A program made the position numbers and the translations under genes. From positions 2,003,501-2,067,500 of the forward strand of contig NZ_CP136709.1 in the NCBI RefSeq assembly GCF_032926325.1: DNA of 64,000 nucleotides. Reading direction: 5' to 3'. The DNA comes from Aestuariibaculum lutulentum. GTDB lineage: Bacteria; Bacteroidota; Bacteroidia; Flavobacteriales; Flavobacteriaceae. Below the pieces are notes generated by a model that saw nothing but the letters and a program-made list of their open reading frames with translations, was not told the DNA's origin and did no database searches. Below, piece after piece: positions 33,660 through 44,033 of the stretch (positions are counted from its first letter, which is position 1; each line of letters opens with the position of its first letter).

Positions 33660-36600
33660 ATGAAAGAAATGATTAGAAACAGAAGACTATGTTTTTATGG
33701 GTTTAAATGTAATTTATCCATATTATTAGTTTGTAGCTTCATTTTTCAAACGCAGGCACTTGAGACAAGTGAAACCAACCTGTTATATGAAGTGAAACAA
33801 GATCAACAAAACCAATTAAAAGGAACTATCTTTGACTCAAATGGCCAACCTTTACCGGGTGCAAATATTATCGAAAAAGGTACAGTAAATGGAACTCAGT
33901 CAGATTTTGATGGAAATTTTCAATTAGAGATTTCAGATTTAAATTCTACTTTAATTGTTTCCTATGTAGGTTTTAAAACACAAGAAGTTCAGTTAAATGG
34001 ACAGTCTACAATTAACATCTCTTTAGTGGAGGATGCCTCAGCATTGGATGAAGTTGTCGTTGTTGGTTATGGAACACAAAAAAGATCTGATATTACAGGG
34101 TCTGTGGTTTCTGTACCCAAAGAGCGTTTATCCAATTTGCCCGTTTCAAATGTGTTACAAGCAATACAAGGTACTACTGCAGGTTTAAATATAACTCAAA
34201 ACTCATCAGTGCCGGGTAGTTCTGCCTCTGTACAGGTAAGGGGTGTAAACTCTATTAACGCAGGTAATTCACCTTTAATTATTCTTGATGGAATTCCTTT
34301 TTTCGGAGTTTCAAATGACATAAATCCAAATGATATAGAGTCTATTGAGGTGCTTAAAGATGCCTCAGCTGTAGCGATTTATGGAACTAGAGGTAGTAAT
34401 GGGGTAATTCTTATTACAACTAAGCGTGGTAGAAAATCAGATGGAAAACCAACAGTAAAATATAGTGGCTATGTGGGAGTAGAAGAAATAGCAAATCCAC
34501 TTACTCCAATGGGGCCTGATGCTTATGTTCAAAAATATGCTGATTTTTTAAGTGCTAATGGATTAAGTCAAACTGCTGTTTTACCAAATTCATCTGAGGT
34601 AGAAAATTACGATGCAGGAATTACAACAAATTGGTTGGATGAGGCTACTCAATCGGGGCTAATACAAGAACATAATATTAGCTTGTCTAGTGGAAATGAG
34701 AAATCTCAATATTATTTTTCTGCATCACATCTTGATCAAAAAGGTGTAGTGAAAGGCTACAACTTTAAAAAGAATACGTTTAGGTTTAATGCAGATTCTG
34801 AAATAGTAGATTGGTTGAAAATTGGAACCTCGGCTTTCTTTTCTGAAAATAACTATAGTGGAGGTAGAGCGAATTTTCTTGAAGCTACAGCAATGAGTCC
34901 ATATTCTGTTCCTAAGGATGATAATGGTGATTATATTATTTATCCAATGAGTCCAGAATTACTTTTTAGAAACCCATTGATAGGATTAACAACAGATAGA
35001 AAAGATATTACTCGTAATTTAACAGGTACAGGATTTTTAGAAATAAATCCAATTGAAGGATTAAAATATAGACTAAATGCTTCTTATACTTTTAATTGGG
35101 GTAATTATAAAAGCTATTCAGGTAGGGCTGCAGATGATAATAGTGGAACCGGTTACGTTTCTAATGCAGAAACAGGAAACTGGGTAATTGAAAATATATT
35201 AACCTATTCAAAAGATTTTGATAAGCATCATTTTGATTTAACCGCTCTTTATAGTGCTCAAGAGGTTGATTATTTTCAATCCGAATCCAGAGCTGTGGGT
35301 TTTGTTAATGATGGATTATCCTATTATGATTTAGCTTCGGGTACAACACAGTCTGTAAATTCTAGAGGAAACTCATATTCTTTGGTTTCTCAAATGGGAA
35401 GAATTAATTATTCTTATGATAGTCGTTATCTTTTAACATTTACAGCTAGAAGGGATGGCTATTCTGCATTTGGAGCTAATACCGATAAATATGGCGTTTT
35501 TCCTTCAGTTGCTTTAGGTTGGAATATTAAAAATGAAAGTTTTTTAGAAAATTCGGATGCTGTTAACGCTTTAAAATTGAGATTTTCCTATGGGAAAACG
35601 GGTAATCAGGCAATAGGTGTTAATCAAACGGCAACAATTGCTTCTAGTGTAAGGTTTCCTTTTGACGGGACTGCACTTACAGGTGTAAGGTACAACTCAA
35701 TAGGAAATGCTAATTTAAATTGGGAATCAACAACATCTTCAAACATAGGGGTCGACTTTGGATTCCTTAACAATAGGATTTCTGGAACAGTTGAAGTATA
35801 TAAATCTAAAACAGAAGATATTTTATTGAGAAGAAATATCCCTAATATTACTGGGTATGCAAATATTTGGAGTAACCTAGGTAGCATGCAAAATGAAGGT
35901 TTGGAGGTTACTTTAAATACAACAAATATTGAAACAAAGGATTTTTCATGGAAATCAACAATTAACTTTTCAACCTTTAGAAATGAAATTTTGGAATTAT
36001 ATGGTGATGGCCAGGATGATATAGGTAATAGATGGTTTATAGGGGAACCTTTAGGGGTGTTTTTTGATTATGAAAAGGAAGGTATCTGGCAAGAAGGAGA
36101 GGATATAGCTTCAGTAGATCCTATTGCTCAACCAGGAGATATTAAATTTAAGGATCAAAATGGAGATGGAAAAATTGATTCAGATGATAAAATTATTTTG
36201 GGAAGAACAACTCCAGAATGGACAGGAGGATTTACAAATACGTTTAGATACAAAAACATTAATTTAAGTATTTTTATTCAAACGTCACAAGGAGGGCTGA
36301 GAAGTAATAGAGATCTAACCTATGCTGATGAGGCTGGAAGAAGGAATCTGCCTGCTGATTTTAGATATTGGACCCCAGAAAATAAAGATAATTACTGGCC
36401 GTCGTTATCTGCTTATAAAAATTATAAAGGTTACGGTTTTCCTGAAGATTTTAGCTATGTTAGAATTAAAGACGTAAGACTAAGTTATGTTTTTCCTTCA
36501 GAAATACTAGATAAAATAGGGGTTAATTCTTTAACAGTTTATGCGGCAGGAAGAAATTTACACACATTTACCAAATGGTATGGATGGGACCCAGAAATTA

Positions 36601-36686
36601 GTTATGACTCTAGGGGAGCTGGAAATTGGACCAATAATTATCCTCAAGTAAGAACTATTTCTTTTGGATTAAACGTGTCACTTTAA
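33660..36686 (+). CDS. SusC/RagA-type TonB-dependent outer-membrane transporter (PUL A)
   Basis: A 1008-residue outer-membrane barrel that imports oligosaccharides. After the signal region (about 1-38) comes a carboxypeptidase-regulatory-like domain (about 52-125: GTIFDSNGQPLPGANIIEKG, GSQ-type DFDGNF). The TonB-box region LDEVVVVGYGTQKRSDITGS follows, then the plug (VQVRGVNSINAGNSPLIILD, ILKDASAVAIYGTRGSNGVI) and the barrel ending in RTISFGLNVSL. No STN domain, so control is by the HTCS rather than a FecR-type factor. It is 100 bases after the GH88 gene and 17 before susD. Confidence 0.96.
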   Translation: MKEMIRNRRLCFYGFKCNLSILLVCSFIFQTQALETSETNLLYEVKQDQQNQLKGTIFDSNGQPLPGANIIEKGTVNGTQSDFDGNFQLEISDLNSTLIVSYVGFKTQEVQLNGQSTINISLVEDASALDEVVVVGYGTQKRSDITGSVVSVPKERLSNLPVSNVLQAIQGTTAGLNITQNSSVPGSSASVQVRGVNSINAGNSPLIILDGIPFFGVSNDINPNDIESIEVLKDASAVAIYGTRGSNGVILITTKRGRKSDGKPTVKYSGYVGVEEIANPLTPMGPDAYVQKYADFLSANGLSQTAVLPNSSEVENYDAGITTNWLDEATQSGLIQEHNISLSSGNEKSQYYFSASHLDQKGVVKGYNFKKNTFRFNADSEIVDWLKIGTSAFFSENNYSGGRANFLEATAMSPYSVPKDDNGDYIIYPMSPELLFRNPLIGLTTDRKDITRNLTGTGFLEINPIEGLKYRLNASYTFNWGNYKSYSGRAADDNSGTGYVSNAETGNWVIENILTYSKDFDKHHFDLTALYSAQEVDYFQSESRAVGFVNDGLSYYDLASGTTQSVNSRGNSYSLVSQMGRINYSYDSRYLLTFTARRDGYSAFGANTDKYGVFPSVALGWNIKNESFLENSDAVNALKLRFSYGKTGNQAIGVNQTATIASSVRFPFDGTALTGVRYNSIGNANLNWESTTSSNIGVDFGFLNNRISGTVEVYKSKTEDILLRRNIPNITGYANIWSNLGSMQNEGLEVTLNTTNIETKDFSWKSTINFSTFRNEILELYGDGQDDIGNRWFIGEPLGVFFDYEKEGIWQEGEDIASVDPIAQPGDIKFKDQNGDGKIDSDDKIILGRTTPEWTGGFTNTFRYKNINLSIFIQTSQGGLRSNRDLTYADEAGRRNLPADFRYWTPENKDNYWPSLSAYKNYKGYGFPEDFSYVRIKDVRLSYVFPSEILDKIGVNSLTVYAAGRNLHTFTKWYGWDPEISYDSRGAGNWTNNYPQVRTISFGLNVSL

Positions 36687-36703
36687 CATTAAAACTTACG
36701 AAA

Positions 36704-38380
36704 ATGAAAAAACATATAATATATTTAATGGGGATTTGTGCGTTGTTTGTAGGAGCAAATTCTTGTCAAGATTCTTTTTTAGATGAAGAGGTATTGGATG
36801 CGCTCGCTCCAGAAACTTTGAATGACAAGCTTGGTTATGAGGCCGCAGCGATTGGACTTTATCATAATTTAAGCCAAGATTTCTATACAACAGATTGGGA
36901 TCAAACTTTTCCAGGAATTTTTCATCTAGGGACAGATATAGTTTGGGCGCCTTCTGGTCGATCAAATGGTGCGGCAAGACCCTTTTTTGATTACACTCAA
37001 TTGATTTCTGATGATTTTGGTTCCTGGAGGATTTGGTCTAGTCTTTACAGAATTATTAATAATGCAAATATTCTAATATCTAATGCAGAATCAGGTACAG
37101 CCGTTGGAATGTCTCAAAATGAAATAGACGCGTACAATGCTGAGGGGCGATTTTTTAGAGCTTATGCTTATAATATGCTAGCAACACTTTATGGAGGAGT
37201 TCCTTTGGTTACAGAGCCCATTGATGATGCAAAGACAGATTTTGTTAGAGCTACTTTACAAGAAGTTAATGATGTTATTGAGGCAGATTTAATTATGGCT
37301 GTGTCTAACTTACCTGAAGTTGATCAGGCTGTTCGTCAAGGGCGTGCAAATAAAAATATGGCTCGTCAGCTTTTGGCCGAAGTTTATTTAAGAAATGGCA
37401 AGCCGGATTTGGCTGAAGATCAGTGTGATGATATTATTGGTGGAGGTAAGTATACTTTGGTTAAAAATAGGTATGGAGTACGCTCGGGAGGTGATGGAGA
37501 TGCTTTTTCAGATATGTTTTTATATGGTAACCAACGTAGAAATCAAGGAAACACTGAAGCTATTTGGGTGTTAGAGCAAGAAAACCCAACAGATGTGACT
37601 GGAGGAAGTACTGGTAATTCTCAATTTCGAAGAGTATGGGGAGGATCATACCATGATTTACCAGGTATGGTACCAACAGACACTTTAGGAGGTAGAGGGT
37701 TGGCTAGAATTAGATTAAACAACTGGGTTTTATATGATCTTTATGAAGATGATGATATGCGTAATTCTAAATATTCTATCCATCGTAAGCATTATTTCAA
37801 TAATCCTGATGCTAAATATGATGCAATTCGAGGAACAGAAGTGCCATATGGAGAAGATGCAACATTCACACTGTCGGATGGAAGTGAGGTTAAAATATTT
37901 GCAGCTGACACTATTTATAAATACGCTCCTTATACTTTAAAATGGGGGCAGTTTGATAGTCGAAACGTGTTTGGTTATAACATGGTTAAAGATTTCATGA
38001 TTATGCGCTTAGGAGAGACATATTTACTTAGGGCAGAAGCAAGATTAAAACAAGATAATTTTGATGGAGCTGCCAGTGATATAAATGTGCTTAGAGATAG
38101 AGCTAATGCACCTCTGGTTAGTGCAGGAGATATAACTCTAGATTTTATTTTAGATGAAAGAGTAAGAGAGTTATTGGGTGAGGAAAATAGAAGGATGACA
38201 TTGGTTAGAACAGGGAAATTGGTAGAAAGAGCTCAAAATTTAAATGGTACTGGTCCAATTGCAAGTGGAAATATTGAAACCACTAACGGTATTCAGAATT
38301 ATAATATGTTGTTACCAATTCCGCAAAGTGAAATTGATCTTAATAAAGATGCTGTTTTGGAACAAAACCCAGGGTATTAA
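36704..38380 (+). CDS. SusD/RagB-type surface glycan-binding lipoprotein (PUL A)
   Basis: Lid lipoprotein of the SusCD transporter. Signal peptide and lipobox GANSCQD (Cys21). TPR-like helices form the core (for example AYNAEGRFFRAYAYNMLATLYGGVPLV split over 140-170 and the later MRLGETYLLRAEARLKQDN), with DERVRELLGEENRRMTLVRTG near the C-terminus and the family ending LLPIPQSEIDLN. 558 residues is typical. A strong terminator follows, so the next two enzymes are transcribed separately. Confidence 0.95.
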   Translation: MKKHIIYLMGICALFVGANSCQDSFLDEEVLDALAPETLNDKLGYEAAAIGLYHNLSQDFYTTDWDQTFPGIFHLGTDIVWAPSGRSNGAARPFFDYTQLISDDFGSWRIWSSLYRIINNANILISNAESGTAVGMSQNEIDAYNAEGRFFRAYAYNMLATLYGGVPLVTEPIDDAKTDFVRATLQEVNDVIEADLIMAVSNLPEVDQAVRQGRANKNMARQLLAEVYLRNGKPDLAEDQCDDIIGGGKYTLVKNRYGVRSGGDGDAFSDMFLYGNQRRNQGNTEAIWVLEQENPTDVTGGSTGNSQFRRVWGGSYHDLPGMVPTDTLGGRGLARIRLNNWVLYDLYEDDDMRNSKYSIHRKHYFNNPDAKYDAIRGTEVPYGEDATFTLSDGSEVKIFAADTIYKYAPYTLKWGQFDSRNVFGYNMVKDFMIMRLGETYLLRAEARLKQDNFDGAASDINVLRDRANAPLVSAGDITLDFILDERVRELLGEENRRMTLVRTGKLVERAQNLNGTGPIASGNIETTNGIQNYNMLLPIPQSEIDLNKDAVLEQNPGY

Positions 38381-38432
38381 TATTATTTAAAACAAAATAA
38401 TATTGGTTAGTTCAGAGTTTTAGTTTGGTTGA

Positions 38433-38466
38433 AGTAAAGGAGGTTAAACATCTCCTTTACTTTTTT
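38433..38466 (+). terminator. Intrinsic terminator after susD (PUL A)
   Basis: AGTAAAGGAG and its exact complement (38452-38461) flank a 9-base loop, with T6 following. Confidence 0.93.
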
Positions 38467-38583
38467 AGAAACAATAGAAATTTATTAAGATTATTTTAAA
38501 TGAATCCAGATATTATAAAGACCCAGTTGTCAACATAATTTTATACTCGGTAGTGAATATTGAAACCATGTTTATAGAAATAA

Positions 38584-39882
38584 ATGTTTTTAAAATTTTT
38601 TAAATACTTCTTAATAATTTACTGTTCTATTTTTTTAGAATCCTGTTCTCAAAATGTAACATATTCTTATGTGGGAGAGGGCTGGAGTAAAAACTCGGTA
38701 AATACAGTTAAGTTTAGAAAAAATGCAATTACTACACATTCAGGTTACCAGTTTATTGCCTATTATAACCAAGAAAGTTATTTGGTTTTAGGTAAGCGAC
38801 GCGTTAATAACACGATCTGGGAGATTAGTCAAACTCAATATCAAGGCAATACTAAAGATGCTCATAACGATATTAGTATAGTGGTTGATGGAGATGGGTA
38901 TTTACACGTAAGTTGGGACCATCATAATACAAAATTGAGATATTCTAGAAGCAATGCTCCTTTAGGTTTAGATTTAGGAGAAGAACTATCCATGACAGGT
39001 ATTCAGGAAGACAAAGTCACCTATCCTGAATTTTACAATTTGCCCAATGGGAATGTGCTTTTTTTCTATCGCTCTGGGGAATCTGGACGTGGAAATTTAG
39101 TGATCAATTCGTATGATTTAAAAACTAAGACCTGGTCACAAATACAAAGTAATCTTATAGATGGGGAAGATCAGCGTAGCGCCTATTGGCAGAGCACAGT
39201 AGATTCCAAAGGAGTGATTCATTTATCTTGGGTTTGGCGAGAAACCTGGGATGTTGAAACCAACCACGATTTATGTTATGCCCGTTCTTTAGATGGAGGT
39301 AAAACCTGGCAGAAGTCTACTTCCAAAGCTTATAGTCTGCCAATTACAGAGGCATCAGCAGAGTATGCCTGGAAAATTCCTCAAAATAGTAATTTAATAA
39401 ATCAAACAGCAATGACTGCAGATGAAGAGTGTAATCCCTATATGGTATCGTATTGGAATTCAAATAATATTCCTCAATATCAAATAGTGTATTTAAAGGA
39501 TAATAGCTGGAAAAAAGTAAACACAGGTTTTAGAACTGAATCCTTTCTTTTAGGAGGAGGAGGTACTAAAAGTATTCCTATCTCTCGGCCCGATATTTTA
39601 ATAAAAGATGATGTAGTCGCTGTTCTTTTTAGAGATGAATCTAGAGGGAATAAAGTGTCATTGGCCTATTCTGATAATTTAGAAAGTAAAACCTCATGGG
39701 AAGTTATAGATCTAAGTAACACCTCTGTTGGCCAATGGGAACCCAATTACGATATCAATTTATGGAAAACCGAACAGAAGCTGCATATCTTTTATCAAGA
39801 TGTAACTCAAATTGATGGAGAGGGTATTGCTAATACCAGTGCTTCTGCAGTGAAAATATTAGAAGTTAAGAATTTAAATTAA
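38584..39882 (+). CDS. BNR-4 beta-propeller lipoprotein, candidate PL24/PL25-type polysaccharide lyase
   Basis: 432 residues with lipobox FLESCS (Cys21), then a seven-bladed propeller of BNR-4 type. The conserved block DAHNDISIVVDGDGYLHVSW continues to DHH, giving His94 and His114 exactly 20 residues apart, the spacing I recall for the catalytic histidines of PL25 ulvan lyase. The TYPEF and FFYRSGESGRGN stretches are also typical. Relatives with this fold act on rhamnose-glucuronate linkages (PL24, PL25, PL42, GH145). With GH88 next door, a lyase generating unsaturated uronate ends fits best. Without alignment, a non-catalytic binding protein remains possible. Confidence 0.75.
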   Translation: MFLKFFKYFLIIYCSIFLESCSQNVTYSYVGEGWSKNSVNTVKFRKNAITTHSGYQFIAYYNQESYLVLGKRRVNNTIWEISQTQYQGNTKDAHNDISIVVDGDGYLHVSWDHHNTKLRYSRSNAPLGLDLGEELSMTGIQEDKVTYPEFYNLPNGNVLFFYRSGESGRGNLVINSYDLKTKTWSQIQSNLIDGEDQRSAYWQSTVDSKGVIHLSWVWRETWDVETNHDLCYARSLDGGKTWQKSTSKAYSLPITEASAEYAWKIPQNSNLINQTAMTADEECNPYMVSYWNSNNIPQYQIVYLKDNSWKKVNTGFRTESFLLGGGGTKSIPISRPDILIKDDVVAVLFRDESRGNKVSLAYSDNLESKTSWEVIDLSNTSVGQWEPNYDINLWKTEQKLHIFYQDVTQIDGEGIANTSASAVKILEVKNLN

Positions 39883-39944
39883 GCTAATAAATAATAAGTG
39901 GTAGTGCCAAGTTAATAAATCTTGTAAAATTTAAATAAAGTAGA

Positions 39945-41960
39945 ATGAAATTAAATAAGATTCAAATAGGAATATTGTTAGTGTTGTCGTTTTTTTTTAA
40001 AGGTTTTTCACAAACCACTACCAATGTTTTTGAGATTGACAATCCTGATTATAAATTAAGCCCGTACACTGGAATGACTAAACAGCACTGGAAAGATGCA
40101 GCGTTGTATTTATTGGAAGGTGCTTTCAGTTATATAGAAACTCTTGATGACCCCATGAAATTTCCAAAACAACCTGGAAAAAGTTATCCGCATGATGAAG
40201 ATCGTGTGCCAACCGAAAAACTGGAGGGCTTATGTAGAACTTTATTTGTGGCTGCACCATTGCTTAAGGATAATCCCGATTTAAAGGTTAACAACATAAA
40301 TGTAGCAGATTACTACCGTTATCAAATAGGTAAATTAACAGATTCGAGCAGCGAATCCTATATTGTACCTAGACCAAAAAATGGAGGGGCAAGTCAGAAT
40401 CTGGTAGAATTTGGAGCCTTGGCATTATCGATGCTTATCAGTCCGGATGTGCTTTGGGAACCATTACCCTATGAAACTAAAGACGCTTTGGCAAAAACCA
40501 TGTTGAGTTACGGTGATGGACCTACGGTAGACTCGAACTGGAAGTTTTTCAACATTTTTGTTTTAAGTTTTTTTAAAGAACAAGGCTATTCCGTTAATGA
40601 AAAATTACTGGTTGAATACTTAGAGAAATCCCTAGCTCATTATCGTGGGCAAGGTTGGTATAACGATAGTCCGGCGTACGATTATTACAGCATGTGGGCG
40701 TTTCAGATGTATGGCATGATCTGGTCAGAATATTTCGGAAAGCAGCATTACCCGGAAATAGCTGATAAATTCATTACCAATTTTAAAGATTTAAAATACA
40801 ATTATCCCTATTTGTTCAGTGAAGATGGAAAAATGATTATGTACGGAAGAAGTATTAGTTATCGGATTGGAGCTATTATTCCGTTTCCGTTGATGGGTTT
40901 AGAGGATAATATGCAGGATATTAATTTCGGGTGGATGCGTCGCATTTCGTCTGGAGTCATCAAACAATTTTTTACACATCCCGATTTTATGAAAGACCAA
41001 GTACCAACACTTGGGTTTTATGGTGCCTTTGAACCAGCGGTACAGGTTTACAGCTGTCGCGGAAGTGTGTATTGGATGGGGAAGGCCTTTTTAGGATTGT
41101 TAGTACCGGATGACAATCCGTTTTGGACAGCGACTGAAAATAATGGAGCATGGGATGAGACCTTTAAAAAAGATGAGGTTTACAATAACTTTCAGAAGGC
41201 TTCGGAAATTCTAATTACCGATTACCCAAATATTGGAGCTTCAGAAATTCGTGCGTGGTGTCATGAAAAGGTAAAGGACGATTGGCAAAAATTCCGTTCT
41301 ACCGAAAATTACAACCGCCTGTCCTATAACAGTGCATTTCCTTGGCAAGCAGATGGTAAGCAGGGAGAGGTAGCAATGAATTATGTAATAAAAAATAAGA
41401 ATAAGGATTGGGAACCATTCAGATTGTATACTTTTAAGAAGTTTGAAGACGGTGTTTATTACCGTGATGTTGTTTTAGAAAGTGATGAAAATATAAAATT
41501 CAATTTGGCCGATATTCCTTTAGCTAATGGTATTTTAAGGGTCGATAAATACCAAGGCAACCAACCTATAAACATGCGTTTAGGTCACTATGCATTACCT
41601 CGATTGAATTCAGAAATTATAGTAACAAGGAAGAAAATAGAGGGGAAGGAAGCTACCATTATAGATAACGGAATGTATCAATTAGCGTTAATTCCGCTAA
41701 TGGGGTGGGATAAAACGGAGGTGCTTTTTACAACTGATTTACATCCTGAAAGCCAAAAAAGTACAATTATTAATGTGGTTGAAACGGAACAAATAACGGG
41801 TAAAGATTCTAAGGAATTTGTCACTCTGATGCTTTGGAAGCGATCTGGAGAGCAATGGACTGAAAATGAGCTAACACCGGTTAAGAAAATTAAAGTCATA
41901 GAAAATGGAGTTGTTTATCTTGAGATTAAACAACAGGGGGCAAAAAAGGTTCGTTTTTAA
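39945..41960 (+). CDS. DUF2264 family protein, GH154-like (possible beta-glucuronidase)
   Basis: 671 residues with a signal peptide ending around GFSQ (residue 22). The body is an (alpha/alpha)-barrel-like helical domain (about 35-400: HWKDAALYLLEGAFSYIE, QNLVEFGALALSML, WYNDSPAYDYYSMWAFQMY, MIMYGRSISYRIGA) plus a beta-rich C-terminal domain. This is the DUF2264 pattern. Some members were shown to be exo-beta-glucuronidases (GH154), in gum-arabic loci. It is 62 bases after the BNR gene. The two probably form one transcript processing glucuronate side chains. Confidence 0.82.
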   Translation: MKLNKIQIGILLVLSFFFKGFSQTTTNVFEIDNPDYKLSPYTGMTKQHWKDAALYLLEGAFSYIETLDDPMKFPKQPGKSYPHDEDRVPTEKLEGLCRTLFVAAPLLKDNPDLKVNNINVADYYRYQIGKLTDSSSESYIVPRPKNGGASQNLVEFGALALSMLISPDVLWEPLPYETKDALAKTMLSYGDGPTVDSNWKFFNIFVLSFFKEQGYSVNEKLLVEYLEKSLAHYRGQGWYNDSPAYDYYSMWAFQMYGMIWSEYFGKQHYPEIADKFITNFKDLKYNYPYLFSEDGKMIMYGRSISYRIGAIIPFPLMGLEDNMQDINFGWMRRISSGVIKQFFTHPDFMKDQVPTLGFYGAFEPAVQVYSCRGSVYWMGKAFLGLLVPDDNPFWTATENNGAWDETFKKDEVYNNFQKASEILITDYPNIGASEIRAWCHEKVKDDWQKFRSTENYNRLSYNSAFPWQADGKQGEVAMNYVIKNKNKDWEPFRLYTFKKFEDGVYYRDVVLESDENIKFNLADIPLANGILRVDKYQGNQPINMRLGHYALPRLNSEIIVTRKKIEGKEATIIDNGMYQLALIPLMGWDKTEVLFTTDLHPESQKSTIINVVETEQITGKDSKEFVTLMLWKRSGEQWTENELTPVKKIKVIENGVVYLEIKQQGAKKVRF

Positions 41961-42131
41961 TCAGTGGTTTTGATAATATAAATTCTGATTGGTTTAATGT
42001 TTTCAATAAACAATAAAAAGAATACATCCAGGATTTCAAAAAATCCATTTATAGATGTTTGATAGATAATATGTTTTTTTGTAAATGAAGTGTTAAAAAA
42101 AATAAGGCTTATATAGGTTTAATATATCACA

Positions 42132-43118
42132 TTATTTATTATTGAAATTATGATATTCCAACCATAATTTTATTCTTTCAATCATCATTTTTAAATAATT
42201 TTCTGTCAGGAAAATATTAGACCAATCAAATCGTTGTGCTTGAACCCCAAGATAAAATATATAAATGGATGCCCCTGCTTCAGGTATAAGGCGGATTTCA
42301 TTTTGTGTAAGGTTTCGAATATTGCTGTAGCCTTTAAAAAATGTCTCAATTTTTGATTCGTAAATCTTTTTATCAGATTCGATAAAAAAAAGTTGCATAC
42401 AAAAATACCCAATGTCATAAATTAGTAAGCCATTCCCACAATTGTCAAAATCAAAGATTGTTATTTCATCATTACTATTTACACTAAAGTTATCATACCA
42501 AATATCAAGATGAACAATTCCTTGTTGAAATTCGGTTTGATTCACATTTTCAAATCTTTTAGATATTTCTATGCCAAGTTTTTTTAAATATTTCATTTCT
42601 AATAAATCCTCAGAAAAAAAATGTTTTAATTTATTATAGGAACGATTTAAAAGAATTTCTGAATCGTAGGTTATTCTATTAATGGTTTTATTTACAGTTG
42701 TTTTATGGAGATTAGCGATGGTAGATCCAATTTTAAAACACATTTCAATGTTTAAAAATCTCATTTTTTTCCCTTCCGCAAAAGAGAAAAGAACAATATA
42801 ACGAAGGCCTTCAGGTGCATTTATTTCATGAATCATTTTGTTTTGTTTATCCAAAATGGGATAAGAAACAGGTAGATTATTTTCTTTTAGGAATTGTAAT
42901 AATTTTAATTCCTCTTCGATTTCAATTTTAGTCCTCCAACTGTGTGAATAAACTCGAACAATATATTTACTTTTTGAATTATGAAAAAAATAGGTATGAT
43001 TTACCCCAGTTCTGAATAAATCACATTCAAATGGTCCGTTCAGGCCATACTTAGCTGCCATGAATTCACCTAATTTATTGTCTGATAGGATTGAAGATAA
43101 AACAGGGAAATGTGACAT
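42132..43118 (-). CDS. APH/choline-kinase-fold phosphotransferase
   Basis: 328 residues, cytoplasmic. The N-lobe has a nucleotide loop region and KYIVRVYS with the candidate ATP lysine. The catalytic Brenner motif is HLDIWYDN (His203, Asp205, Asn210) and the metal-binding DFD follows at 223-225 (IFDFDNCG). Such kinases phosphorylate homoserine, sugars, choline or aminoglycosides; the substrate cannot be read from sequence. The Asp-Trp variation is unlike classical resistance enzymes. A perfect TATATTTG box lies 25 bases upstream. A related broken copy lies at 57744-58595. Confidence 0.85.
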   Translation of the reverse strand: MSHFPVLSSILSDNKLGEFMAAKYGLNGPFECDLFRTGVNHTYFFHNSKSKYIVRVYSHSWRTKIEIEEELKLLQFLKENNLPVSYPILDKQNKMIHEINAPEGLRYIVLFSFAEGKKMRFLNIEMCFKIGSTIANLHKTTVNKTINRITYDSEILLNRSYNKLKHFFSEDLLEMKYLKKLGIEISKRFENVNQTEFQQGIVHLDIWYDNFSVNSNDEITIFDFDNCGNGLLIYDIGYFCMQLFFIESDKKIYESKIETFFKGYSNIRNLTQNEIRLIPEAGASIYIFYLGVQAQRFDWSNIFLTENYLKMMIERIKLWLEYHNFNNK

Positions 43119-43142
43119 TTAATGAAATTTAATTAAGTAATT

Positions 43143-43150
43143 CAAATATA
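43143..43150 (-). promoter_or_regulatory. Putative -7 element for the phosphotransferase
   Basis: The minus strand reads TATATTTG, an exact consensus match, with the ATG 25 bases downstream. No clear -33 box. Confidence 0.45.
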
Positions 43151-43313
43151 TTAAATTTTAAATACTTAACTTTTGGTAGATTGTCTCTATGTCAATTAAA
43201 ATTAGACTATATTGAATTATCAATAATATGGATGTTTTTGGATTGCAAAACAATAGAAATACCAAATTACCTTGCTAATCAAAAGGAATTATTAGAATAG
43301 ATAGATTACAAAT

Positions 43314-43937
43314 CTATTTAAACTGTAGTTTTTTATATATTAAGCTAATAAAGAGGTTTAGTTTATCTTTACTGATTAGGCTTTTTCTTAGGATTTTATA
43401 CGCCTTTCCTACCTGAACTTCAACAGTGTTTTTAGAAATTCCTAGTTGATCTGCAATTTGCTGGTATTTAAGACCTTCATATTTACTTAAAATAAATATC
43501 TCTTTGCATTTTTTAGGTAAGGTTTCAATCGCTTCTTGAAGAATTTTAATACGTTTTGATTTCAATTCGGTATCTTCTTCAATAGCTTCAATAATTTGAT
43601 TGTATCTTAGGTCTTCAATTTTTTTGTTAAAAGTTTGATCTCGCCGTACTTTATCTAAAAACGAATTATAGATGACTCGGTAGAGATAGCCTTTAATATT
43701 ATCTTTTATTTCCAGAGATTTTCTTTGTTCCCAAAGTTTTAAAAAAGCACTCTGTACCAGGTCTTCACTTAATTCGTGGTCTTTGGTGTATGCAAAAGTA
43801 AAAACACATAAATCTTCATAAAATAGCATATAGATTTCTCTAAAGGCTTCTTTAGAGTCTTTTTTCAAATCGTTTAAAAGTTCGCTATTTATTGGAATAT
43901 TTTTCAAAGAAAACAGTTGGTTAACAAAAGAACGCAA
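43314..43937 (-). CDS. ECF-type RNA polymerase sigma factor (Bacteroidota FecI-like)
   Basis: About 207 residues. Sigma region 2 is AFREIYMLFYEDLCVFTFAY with the -10 contact EDLVQSAFLKLWEQRK. Region 4 is a helix-turn-helix, LPKKCKEIFILSKYEGLKYQ followed by QIADQLGISKNTVEVQVGKA. It would be released by the FecR protein encoded divergently 96 bases away and then drive the SusCD-protease operon. The start is TTG (43935-43937) or another TTG ten codons inside; no ATG precedes the conserved region. Divergent orientation relative to fecR is less usual than a tandem pair. Confidence 0.9.
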   Translation of the reverse strand: MRSFVNQLFSLKNIPINSELLNDLKKDSKEAFREIYMLFYEDLCVFTFAYTKDHELSEDLVQSAFLKLWEQRKSLEIKDNIKGYLYRVIYNSFLDKVRRDQTFNKKIEDLRYNQIIEAIEEDTELKSKRIKILQEAIETLPKKCKEIFILSKYEGLKYQQIADQLGISKNTVEVQVGKAYKILRKSLISKDKLNLFISLIYKKLQFK

Positions 43938-44033
43938 AAAAAAGATAAAATAATTTAAAAAAAAAATAATGGTTTTTTAATATGTGTTCGTCTAATAAAT
44001 ATAACACAAAGAATTAATATCATATTCTAAAGA

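Noticed and set aside
42132..43118. Aminoglycoside resistance gene
   Set aside because: The kinase fold is shared with many metabolic kinases, and its Brenner motif and neighbours give no support for resistance.
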